NCBI GenBank assembly: GCA_003993805.1
Contig: RSEF01000031.1
Location: forward strand, 18,544,855-18,608,854
DNA length: 64,000 bases
Source of the DNA: Himantopus leucocephalus
Lineage: Eukaryota; Chordata; Aves; Charadriiformes; Recurvirostridae
Direction of reading: 5' to 3'
This document shows, in pieces, positions 37,756 through 48,300 of the stretch. Under the pieces are notes generated by a model. The model saw only the letters and a list, made by a program, of their open reading frames with translations. It had not been told where the DNA came from and searched no databases. Position 1 is the stretch's first letter, and each line of letters begins with the position of its first letter. The position numbers were made by a program, and so were the translations under genes.

Positions 37756-37783
37756 AATAAAGTAAATTTAAAAAAAAAAAAAA
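37756..37783 (+). other. AATAAA followed by an A-tract (possible retrocopy tail)
   Basis: AATAAA (37756-37761) is followed 8 bases later by 14 A residues (37770-37783). The layout matches a polyadenylated insertion on the plus strand, but no upstream coding match was recognised. It may be chance. Confidence 0.2.
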
Positions 37784-38400
37784 TCTTATCTATGCTTTTC
37801 TTTTCCCATTACTATATTTTCTTTCTTTTCAGATTCTTGAAGTCTAATAAGTGCAACCGTGGGTTTTTTTTTTTTTTAAACATTATCTGTCACCATGGAA
37901 ACCAATGTTTCAAAAATCCAGATATCAAAAGTTGTCCCTACCTGCTTCATGTTTGGTTCAGTCTTTTATTTGAAGTACATAGCAAAGACAACGGAGTCTG
38001 ACTGCAGCTGTGAACTGCAATATTGTACTACAATATCTTCAGCTTTTCTGGCACTGGAAGGGATGACATGAATGCTACAGTGTGTCATGTAAATCACAGC
38101 AGATGTGTTTCTGTGCTGCTGATGTTCAGGTTGGAACGAAAAATAAACTAGAGGGGGGTTTGCATTCCATTTTGTTGGTTAAGTCAGTAAATTTGTATGT
38201 ATATACATTTTTATATATCTTCCCGATGACTGAAAGGGAACTCTGATTCACCTGCTCTGTCTTCCTGTCACATGTATTTATTCTGCATACCATACTTTAC
38301 ATTCAAGTTACTTTCATTTGGTTAATGTAGCACTTCTATAACTGCATACAATTTTGATATGAAGATGTGAAAGACAGTGAGACCATCGCAGCATTTTGCA

Positions 38401-38641
38401 ATAGCTTAAGTTGGAATGGACCTTTAGAGGTCATCAGTTCCAACCTGCTGCTCAAAGCAGGAGTAACTTCAAAGTCAGATCAGGTTACAGAGGACTTTTT
38501 CATTAAGTTTTTAAAATTGCCAGGAATGGAGATCCCACAAACTTTCAGGGCAGCCTGCTCTGGTGTTTGACCACCCTCCCTGGGGAGAAATTTTTCCATA
38601 TGTCTAACAAGAATTTACCTTGCTGCAACTTATCCTATGTA
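38401..38641 (-). mobile_element. CR1 LINE fragment, antisense
   Basis: Plus-strand reading shows the antisense CR1 3' UTR and ORF2 end: TTGGAATGGACCTTTAGAGG, then CAGTTCCAACCTGCTGCTC, CAGCCTGCTCTGGTGTTTGA and CCCTGGGGAGAAATTTTTCC. It carries its own 3' UTR, so it is an independent insertion of a more diverged subfamily, not an inverted part of the neighbouring copy. It stops abruptly at the N at 38642. Confidence 0.85.
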
Positions 38642-38642
38642 N
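38642..38642. other. Single N at the junction of two CR1 copies
   Basis: One undetermined base sits exactly where an antisense CR1 meets a sense CR1. The flanks do not overlap. It may hide a gap of unknown size or a collapsed repeat. Confidence 0.8.
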
Positions 38643-38919
38643 GAGGAGGCTGAGGGGAGACCTTATCGCTCTCTACAATTACCTGAAAGGAGGTTGTAGA
38701 GAGATGGGAACTGACCTCTTCTCCGTAGTGTCAAGTGATAGGACGAGAGGTAATGGGTTCAAGTTAAGCCAGGCAAGGTTTAGGTTGGATATTAGGAAAA
38801 ATTTTTTCACTGAAAGGGTTATTCAACATTGGAATAGGCTGCCCAGGGAGGTGGTGGAGTCGCCATCCCTGGAGGTGTTTAAAAAAAGGGTAGACAAGGT
38901 ACTTGGGGATATGGTTTAG
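38643..38919 (+). pseudogene. CR1 ORF2 C-terminal remnant, still open
   Basis: About 92 codons of the CR1 ORF2 C-terminal tail, uninterrupted up to the stop TAG at 38917-38919. Recognisable pieces are [55 protein letters not shown] and the end GDMV. In full elements this follows the reverse-transcriptase domain. The endonuclease and polymerase domains are absent because of 5' truncation, and no start codon belongs to it. The apparent open frame that begins at 38620 crosses the N and is not real. The fragment is non-functional despite its good preservation. Confidence 0.92.
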
Positions 38920-39004
38920 ATGTGGTTTTGTCAGGTTAGGTTAATGGTTGGACTAGATGATCTGAAAGGTCCCTTCCAACCTTAACAATTCTATGATTCT
39001 ATGA
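38643..39004 (+). mobile_element. CR1 LINE, 5'-truncated, sense, relatively young
   Basis: It starts GAGGAGGCTGAGGGGAGACC and runs through the ORF2 end to the classic 3' terminus: GGTTGGACTAGATGATCTGA at 38947-38966, TCCCTTCCAACC, then the ATTCTATGATTCTATGA tail ending near 39004. It is close to what I recall as the consensus CR1 3' end, and its ORF2 part is still open. It is probably the youngest CR1 in the window. Confidence 0.96.
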
Positions 39005-42000
39005 ACTTGTCTATCTTCTCTTTTTGATTAATCTACATTAAGGGACAGTCACACTTGCTGTAAACTTGTGCTGTATTTCTTATTTAATTTTTTCCTGTCT
39101 TTACCTTCTGTTCACTGGTGCTGGTTATACCACTTAAATGTATCTCAGCTACATTAATAGAATCAAAAGATCCTTTTCCAGACACAATTCTTCCTTCATA
39201 AAAGCAAACATTGTGAAAAGTCAGCTGAGGTCACTGTATGGAGAAGGAAATGGACTGAGCTCTTCAAAGGTCTGTCTACACATACAGGTCTTCAAGGATG
39301 GCTTCCTCATGCATAACTCTCACACAGACAGCCTTATTCTTGAATATGTATATCATACACTTGCTTAGTGTGAATTTTTTGCTACATGGAGAAAAGACCT
39401 AGGGCTCCCACAATGCATATTCTCCTTTTTTTTACCCCCAAGTATTTGCACAAATTGGAAATGTGATCCTTGGACCTGAATGTGACATTGTCATTGCCTA
39501 TCTGAGGGTAGGAGCTGTTCTGTTCCCTACCTGTCATCACTTCATCTCCTGTTTTCCCTGCCTCCTCTGCATGCTTCTTTTGACTTCCGCCACTCTTGCA
39601 TTTGAGAAAGAATTATTTAAGGCAGAAAAAGGTGAACTCTTATCTTTTTCATCAGAGACTGCCTCATGATATTAACACAACACAATGTTTTTTTAATTCA
39701 GGAATGTTTCAGCTTCTGAAGAAGACAAAAAGCCCCTAAATATTACTTTGTGAATTGTCTTGTAACAATGTATTAGAAAATCTCCAGAAGTTCTTGAATT
39801 TTTTTCCCAGCTTTATCAAGGATCTGACTCCTTCAGTGTTTAGTGCATTACAGTGCAATAACTTTTGTGAAATCTGGTAGAGCAGTGTGCAAAATGGAAA
39901 GCAAGTTACTTGTTGTGCAAGTGGAATAGTGTTTCAAAAGTGTTAAGCCTTATTTAAACTTGTCCCTTACAAAGGTACTGTGTGAAGATGAAGGCATTGC
40001 CAATGCAGCCATGTACCAGCTGTTCCAAAGAGGAGAGTGCTTCGTTCCACCAGATTTCTTTTCTACTATGAAGCTGTTACATGAAGCATCTTAATTTTCT
40101 CCTCCCTGTCGTCTGCAACAGATGAGAGCATACGACGACAGCTACAGGGTGACAGATATTGAAAAGTATAGCATACATTTCTGTGGCGTGCAATTAAAAG
40201 TCTGCTACGGGAAAGTCACTTGAAGGATATAGAATATTTTAGCCAAGTGTCTTAAGGATCTTTGTTGTAGTCCCTCAGAATACAATGACGTGAAATCTGT
40301 AAAAATTGCTAAGGGGATTAAATTGGGGTGGTGGATCATTTAAAATGTTTGTTTCCTTTTTTATATACATACAGTTTCCTTAGCAACATAGAAATTAAAG
40401 CCCCTGGGTAGCACCTTGCCAGGTTTTCTGCACTGGAGTTTACTGAAGCAAAACATCATGAGCTTGATAATTTAAGAGCAAGCCTGTCCAAGGGATAAGG
40501 AATACTAACAGATTTATTGCGAGGAACTACAACTGACAAATCCTCATTACCATAGACATGAACCAAATGTCAGTTCTGAAACACAGTAAGTCTTCTGCTT
40601 TTGCTCTAGCAACATGTTTAGTTTAGTTTAGTTTAATTTAGGAAAAGCAACAAGAAAGACTTCCTAAGAAAGTCCAGAGAATCCTGATTACCTTTTTGAA
40701 GAAATAATATTCACAGTATGTGACTGATACAAATGCAAATACCACAAATAAATAGTCTCAGAATGGTATATGAGGATATTGTAAGGTTTATTTATTAACA
40801 AAGAGTGGACAGACATAAAGGACAGTACACCAAGTGATGCAGAATGCATTTACTTGGAGTTCATTTCAGTTGGACATTATTTCTCAGTTGTAGGTGGTGT
40901 GCACAGCTTACATAGCTTTAACTTCACACTTCCTTTGCAGAATTTTCTCATGCTGGATAACTACTTTGGAACAATTATTTCCTTTCCATTTCTGTGGGAG
41001 AGGGTAGGAAATAAGCAAGAAAGGTTTAGCCTTCTACAGGGATGAGGCTAAGGGAAAAAAACCTATACTGGGGTGTAATTTCTTTTCAGGAAACTTTAAA
41101 ATAAAAGCTCTAAAACAGTCACACATCAGAGCGTAGGATTTGAAATCTGGCAAGTACAGGCTGCAGATGTAGTACCGTTCCCCTCTTGATTTACCTGCCC
41201 AAGCTTGGACAAGTCAAATTTGTAGATGCACACTACACATTTAGGCAGACCTGCACCCTGCAATGTAATGCACCATAGCTGGTGCAAAATGAGCTGTCGG
41301 GATACTCAAACCTACCTGTGAGGGTGCAGAGTTCTTACCCTTGACTCAAAGCAGTATTACTTAGCTGTCATTTACCCTTGTGAAAATCTTGAAGTATCCT
41401 CTCTCAGAGTTAGTAGGAGTACAAAGTCAGTATAATTTGGACAAACCTTGTCCAGTCCTGTATGTATTGCAAAAAGTTTGGGTAAGAGGGTAACCTGTTA
41501 GGACACTGTATCCTTTTTTAACAGTGTGGTCTCTGCAGCTTTGCAGGTTATTGTAGGCCAAACAAAACCTTTGGCAATGCAATTACTGAACAAATATTTG
41601 ATATTATGGATTTAAAGATCAGTCTTCTGCAGCTTGGTGTCATAACTCACAAAACTCCGGAAGTTGCTTATTACAGAGTAAATAGTCTATTCTGTTTCAG
41701 CAAAACAGGCAAATAACTGCATCTGTCTACACAGAAGATCATGGCTATGGCTATATAAGGAGTATATTAAAATAAAAACCAAACATTGCATTCAGTGTAA
41801 TTGGAGTATCATTTGAACTAACTAAGCATACAAAAGGAACATTAGAGACTACAGGTTTCTCTGGAACAGCTGGCAGATTTGATCTTCCTTCTCTTGTGAG
41901 GTATCTTGAGGATGCTGCTTTCTGCCTGTTTGCCTGCGCTGCCTACTGCGCTGCATTGTTTCCTTGAGGCTTTGTTTTTTTTCTGTTTTAACCTGCCAGC

Positions 42001-42086
42001 TAAAGGAAAATGTAAAACAACAGCTGTCACTAGTGAAATGTCCCCTTTGCAACAGCTATACTAAGTCAGAAAAAGATGTAGATGAT
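39005..42086. other. Gene-free unique DNA
   Basis: AT-rich sequence with a short (TTTAG)n repeat at 40617-40640. One frame at 39930-40223 has a single internal stop and a good-looking acceptor (AG at 40120-40121), but no donor and no protein family was recognised. Confidence 0.45.
40617..40640. repeat. Short TTTAG pentanucleotide repeat
   Basis: About four to five TTTAG units, the last one altered to TTTAA. A minor microsatellite. Confidence 0.75.
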
Positions 42087-42178
42087 GGGGGAGGTTTTTA
42101 AAAGCACATAGGGTCTTTGTACTGAGTCAGTGGGAGTTGTGTGATTAATTCTCACTCCTAGCTCTGACAATCTCCCTC
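42087..42178. mobile_element. Old palindromic foldback element with terminal inverted repeats
   Basis: The left end GGGGAGGTTTTTAAAAGC and the right end GCTCTGACAATCTCCCTC are imperfect reverse complements, and the 92-bp unit is roughly palindromic around its centre. The centre (TACTGAGTCAGTGGGAGTTG) resembles the TTGACTTCAATGGGAGTTG core of old sauropsid foldback repeats that I recall. It has no coding capacity. The symmetry is visible but worn; the family identity is inference. Confidence 0.55.
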
Positions 42179-42192
42179 TACCAAACAAAACC

Positions 42193-42230
42193 CATGCATG
42201 CATGTATATATATATATATTTATATTTATG
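42193..42230. repeat. CATG/TA simple repeat
   Basis: Three CATG units run into a TA dinucleotide tract (42205-42219) and an AT-rich tail. This is a low-complexity microsatellite. Confidence 0.85.
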
Positions 42231-42303
42231 TAATCTTGGTGCTTATAAAAATAAATTCACAGTCTAAAAACCTGGATCTGCATTTTTATTTAAACAAAAT
42301 TTG

Positions 42304-42355
42304 TACTGACTCCAGTGGGAGCATCACTCAAACAAAGAGTTCAGCATCAAGCCCA
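42304..42355. repeat. Possible half of an old foldback element
   Basis: TACTGACTCCAGTGGGAGCA is followed about 20 bases later by TTCAGCATCAAGCCCA. The order resembles the right half of the same class of palindromic repeat as the one at 14763 (a central GACTTCAGTGGG, then an end like GCAGGATCAAGCCC). No left half is seen. Weak, from memory. Confidence 0.3.
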
Positions 42356-45300
42356 CATTTTGAACAGTATATTGGACCTTTTGAAATTTTGTGGCCAGAA
42401 TAGTGAGTTCAGTTCTTGCCACTGGGGATCTGAAAATGCATTTTGTTCCCTTGCAGTACCCTGGACCCCGGGAAGGAAGCGTCATGAAGTGTAGCACAGT
42501 TGCAGAGGCCAGCAGAGGAACTAGCTATTTCTGAGAAAGAACGTAATGGTTGTGACAAGCAGGCATCTAAATCAAATGAGATCACAGACAATGAGTAAAA
42601 GCAAACTGAATTCTGCTCAGGGTAGGACTGGAACAGAGAGATCAGCATGAGATTTTTTTGAATCCCTTGTGGCTGTCAAGATTCAAGATTAAAGATAAGA
42701 GGACATTTTATCTATAAATGCATGGTTTACTGGTGCAATAAAGGTACACGTATGGAAGAACTACTGGCCCACAAGTATCATATAGGAATGTAGTATGTAA
42801 GTGATGTCTTAATTTCAGTTCCTGATATATAAGACTCGTTGTCCTCTATATTAGGTGTCTGCTTTAAACCGGTCATCAAGGCTCCCTCTATAGTCACTGG
42901 AGAGACAGAGACAAGGCTTTTGAAGAGAAACAGAGCACTCGATATTTTACACCTTTCTTTAGATAGGTTGTAACACCCTTCACAAGTCCTTCTTTCTTTT
43001 TGGGGGGGTTTGGTTGTTGTTTTTTTTTTGTCAGAGTTGCTTAGGGTCATGCAATGAGACAATGGCAGAGAAGGAGGAACAAGAACAAACCTTACCAACT
43101 TGTATTTGCTCAGTTATTTTCAGACACATCAGCTTTCTGAAAGACTTCAAATCTATTGTGAAACATTCCTCTGAAAGACAGGGCCTTGGGCCAAGTTACA
43201 TTTTTTCCTCCATACACAGTCAGATCTTTCTCTAGTCAACCTCTGCACACCAGCTGACTGACGAGGAGCAACTTATGCAAATGACATCACTCTGACATTT
43301 TTCCCACTCTTTCTCTCTGTTGTCTAATAGTGAAAACGTCATCAGTTCTCTTGCAAAGTCCTGTTTTAATCTTGTGTATCTTTATGAACAGACAAGGCAG
43401 CATTCCTTCCTCTGATGAAAAGCTTTCCCCCCCTCTCTCTGATGGGACTTTCTTATTACTGCCTTCCAATATCTGAGAGTGGCAAAATGTCTTCAGCACA
43501 GAGCCTAAAAGGAAGAAATGTGTAGTTTACTATGGATGTAGAGAAATAGCAGAAGGGATGTTTGTACAACTTATCAGTGTATTAACATGGTAAGATAAGA
43601 AAACAAAAAAAAAAATTGAATTGTTATATACAACAAGCAATTGTGTTGCTCTTCACCAAACCCCCCTATGATTATGATGTACTCTGAACTTTTAGAAGTT
43701 CTAAAACCATTTTGGAGTCCGTGGAGTTGTTGATTCTCTTTTGCGTCTTCTAGTTTTAGTTTAATCCTGATCCTAATCCTGATTTTCTGAAAGTTTCATT
43801 CAGGTGTTGATATTCTACAATAATGTACTGCATTACATGTATAATTCATTATTTGGATTGCCACAAAAAACCTGGTGATGTAATGAATTCATAGCATGAG
43901 ATGTGAAGGCCAAGAAGAAAATACTCATGGAAGTTGCCTGTCTGTGGATTACAAAGTATGACAGAAAACCAATCAATGGCTGATGTTGGATGTTATGATG
44001 TTGATAAGGCATGAGAAATAAACATGACCTCAATATGTATGAAATTGATATGAAATAATATAACTGTGTGGTCCAGGCACATTCCTATTTTGGAATGTGG
44101 TCAGCTGCTGTGTAACACGGAATATTAACATGTACTGTTTTATATTACAGGTATCCCTACGGCCCTACCTGTACCAGAAAGCTTGAACAGAGAATGTTTC
44201 TTCCTCTGTGGTGTGGAAACATTTGTGGAGGTGTCCTGGGAATTCCTAGGTACCTGGGTCTATTCCCTGTATTTATTTGCAATTTGATCATATGAAAGCC
44301 ATCTTATTATATCAGAATGCTAATTAGATATGCTGTTTTAACATGTGCAACACTACACAACCCAGTGGTGAAATATGAAGTGGGAGGGAGATTTTGTTCC
44401 CTCTTGCTTTCTTCTTGCGGGTTGCAGCAGTAGTGCTACTATTGCTGTGACTGTAATGAAAGCAGAATGTAAAGTCCTTTAATTTTTTCACATTTTTTGT
44501 CTTCATGGGTTAGGAAGAAGAAGTAGGCTTTCTGTATATGATTCTAAGTGGTTACTTATCTTTCTTTTGAATTATCCTGCTCTGTGTGTCTCCTTTATAC
44601 TGCCACATACAAATTAGAAATTATTTTATTCCCAGGTGGTGTAATGTCAGCTTCTTCCCTTGTTGAACAATACATTTTGATAGCTGTAGACCTTGAGCAG
44701 CAGAACAAGCTAACAGTTAGGCTGCAGGTGTTCTTCAGTGACTAAAGATTAGCAGAAAGGCCAAATGTTAGTTGGCCTGTATACTTCCTCTCTGAACAGA
44801 AAATGGGAAATCATCCAACACGTCACATTTTCCTTAGAGGAAACTAGTCATAGGAACAGGAAGGCTGTGTCAATAAAAAAGGTACAGCTAAGAATTTAAC
44901 AATTGTTTTTAGCTTCTAAATATTGTACAAAGGCTAAAACATATATATGTATGTTTGATAGGTTTAAACAGTTGGTGCTGTCTAGCAAAAATATCGCCCA
45001 AAAACCTTAAAACACTGATCCAAAAACCCAGCTTAAATTTACTGACTTTTATGAAAAATCCACTATAAAAAAACAGAGATTACTGTCAAACTGTAAAACT
45101 CGGGATTGATTTATCTGTAGTCAGGCTCAAATTCCGGTTGGTAAGGCACATCATTATTTTCTATCATTCTCTAATGCGGGCTTGTGTATGAAGATTACAT
45201 TAACCCTGCAGATGTGAAGGGGCTACATAACTCCTCATATGCCGGCTGACTGGCTGTCTGGAACGGTCAGTTGCTCTGGGAGAGCTCTTATCTCACAGTC

Positions 45301-48300
45301 CGGTTTGCCGAAGTTGCGTCAGTATTCATTCTTTATTAGAACAGCTTAGGAAGAAGGCTCAAGACAGTTACGTACTATGTAAAAAAATGCACAGGGTTTG
45401 TTTACAAACATTTTTACTTCAGTCTGTCAGCTCAGTTTTGAAAACCTGCCTCCTGATTTTGTCTGCAATTTTTGGACTGAAAATGTGCTGAGGTAGACAT
45501 GATGTCATTTACACATTTAATTCCCTTGCTGCCTTGGCACATCAGATTACAACTGTATTAAAGACATTATTTTCACCCACAAATATCTGAAATGGGCACT
45601 TTCTTTTGTTCTTACCTGGAAAATGATAGGCTGATTTTCAGACACATTTTAAGAGTAGCTCCTTCCTGCACAGAGTGTAGAACTACTTTCCCAAGCTCTA
45701 TATCCCTTTCCCTGTAGCTTCCTGCCAAAAATCTGGAAAGTTCTTCATCACAGTAATTGTGTTGTGACTGCTATATATGCCTTGCGTTAATACACATGGG
45801 TGTGAAAGAGACAATCTAGGGAATGTTAGCTCGTGAAGTAAATGTATGGAAGCCAGCATCCTAAAATGTTTTGTCTAGGGCAACAAAGACACAATAATCA
45901 AAAGAGAAACTAGAGGTAATCTACTTTTAAAAATACTATAGCAGTGTCTGATTACTGGAAAGTGAAAAAAACCCTTTCTGTCCTAAGATGATGCATTTCC
46001 TTCCAGTCACCTCTTAACCCCCCTGCGGGGTATGGGAGGAGGAGAATGCATGGTAAGAAATAATAATGCTTATCTATGGTGGTACCCAGGTGCTTACAGA
46101 AAGGGGAAGGAAACATTTTAGAAACCTCTCATAGAAGCAGGTGTAGACCTTTACAAATACTATGGCATTTTTCATTCTTGTTACAGAAAGGTGGGCAATA
46201 TGATCAGGAGTGGATGCAATTACAATATGGGTTAGTATGGGTTGGGGAATGGTGGGTGGGGAAATGACTGCTTAGCTAACCTGTGAGTCATCACACCACA
46301 TGGTCCCTGTCACGTGTATTGCACTGCTCCTGTTAGCAGCCTGGTGTCAGCTGTATTGTCCCTTGGTGTTTTTGAATTCCCCTTCATTCACCCTCATCGC
46401 TATCTGTAGGCCTGTTACTGTTGTTTCCATCACTGCATTAGAAAGAAGCAAACGAGCCATTCAGTAAGCTGCTGAACTTGTTGACCTTCTTGTGATTATG
46501 TGTAGGTCGTGATATTTGACCTGATACATTTGGAAGAAGCACTCTCTTTCAGTGATCATTGCAGAGCTGTCAGTCTTCCACTGTCAAAATGTAAAACGCG
46601 AGTATTTTTTAAAATGTCACTCTGCTGCGGTGATCAGTTTGTTTTCCTGATTTAGCTAGATAGCCACATCATTTTTGTGGCATCCATAACCTCTAACTTT
46701 CCAAATACACTCAGATGAACATTCACATTTATAGTCTCTGAATAACTGGCACATAATATCCTAACATCACAAACATCTTTTATCTCCCCACAGACATGCT
46801 AAGGAAAATGCAACACTGTTCCCTAGTTAAACAGAAGCCGGGAAATGGTGCATGTAAAACAGTATTTCATCTCTGGACAGATTACCAGGTGTCCTTCAGC
46901 TTCCATGGGAGGAAGGAGGAAGAATGCCTTTGTTTTGCAGTGCTGTTATTTTAAGATCACAAGAGATAAAGATGTCCATGTAAAACAGTTCATAGGATTA
47001 CCCTGTTTGATGCAGGCTCATATCATTATAGCTGTCTCATATGGCCAGGAATGTACCAACTTTTTTCTTGCAAACACAGCTTTTGAGGTGCTAGGCATGA
47101 GGAGTTACATGTCAGAGTGTAAATAGCAGTGCTATAGTAGGAACAATTTCCTTTTTTTACCTCATGTGAATTTCCTAAAAGGAAAAGGGATAAAAGACCC
47201 CAGCACCATGCATTGTCTCTGTCAGCAAACAGCGTGGTGAACTCACACACCTTTCTTCTACACTTTTGGATGTCAGTAAGCCCTGTTTTCAGCCTATCTC
47301 CACAAGTCTTTCTTTTGTGGCCCTAAACAAGGTGTCTCACCTTCATTTTCACTTAGGTTGCTTTTAAATATCATCTTGCACCACCTCAGAGTTGCTTTGG
47401 GTAAGACTGTGTACATGGGAAGCCACCACTAGCAACTGTGTAATTTTACAGTGATTCAGTAACATTCCTGTGGCTGCACTGCCTGGGACGTGGTTCCTGG
47501 CAAAGATGAAATTACTGGTGGGCTGAGAGATCCTGGTGGGCTGAGAGCCAGATGATCATAAGAATGACATAGAATAGTAATTTTTCTTTTTTCCTATAGG
47601 GGCGTTGAACAGATTGGCAATTAATATACTCAGATTCATTGAAATCCAGTGAGAGTTTTGCAAATTATGTTATTAGGCCCATGATTCTACCCAAAGTGTC
47701 AGGAGACAAAATCAGACACTGATTTAAAAGGATAAATCCAGAAGAGTCCGAGTTCATGCCTGAGGTATTGAAAAGCTCTAAGTTTTTTTATATTTTGGAC
47801 TAAATCAATCTATACTCAGGCTTTTTAAGGCATATATAGGTAAGTAAGAATAAATACGTCCATTGCTGAAGCTGTTACTAAAATGTTGTGCATTCCTTCT
47901 CCGAAAGAGAAATATATTCTTCTATGTTTTTAACAGGGCAGTAGTAACTTCCCAGTATTATAATGTATGCTTTTCGAATACTAGCTTCACACATGTAGAA
48001 TTGCTACTGCTTCACATGGAAATGACCATTCATTATCCAGACTTCAAATATCATTCAATTAGTTCGCTTCCATGGCAGCAAATACAGTTTAAATGCTCTC
48101 CTCTCCTGATTAACATTTTATGGTTTTTTTGACAAGTAATTTTTGACAACTGCAGCTGTTGGAAAAAAAGGGAAACTTTTATCAAAAATAGCAATAGGAT
48201 GTAAATATATGGCAAATCATTTAAACTGTATTTTGAAACATGACAGTGTTATATGATATATATTCCCTTGCTTTCTACTCTTCAAATATCAGAGGAGAAT

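Larger units (their letters stand above)
28901..38400. other. Gene-free unique DNA with small tandem duplications
   Basis: About 9.5 kb of AT-rich sequence without a recognised gene. Separately annotated items are a pair of FOX-like sites (29625-29661), a 54-bp tandem duplication (31736-31843), a poly-A tract with an N (32822-32857), a 34-bp imperfect direct repeat (36090-36157) and an A-tract after AATAAA (37756-37783). A GC-richer patch at 36777-37040 shows open frames on both strands but no domain. Confidence 0.45.

Noticed and set aside
38620..38642. Extension of the CR1 ORF2 frame to the left of the N
   Set aside because: The left side is an antisense CR1 of another subfamily; the joined frame is an accident of the junction.
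38401..39004. Twin-priming (5' inversion) of a single CR1 insertion
   Set aside because: Both halves contain their own 3' UTR region and differ in divergence, so they are separate copies.
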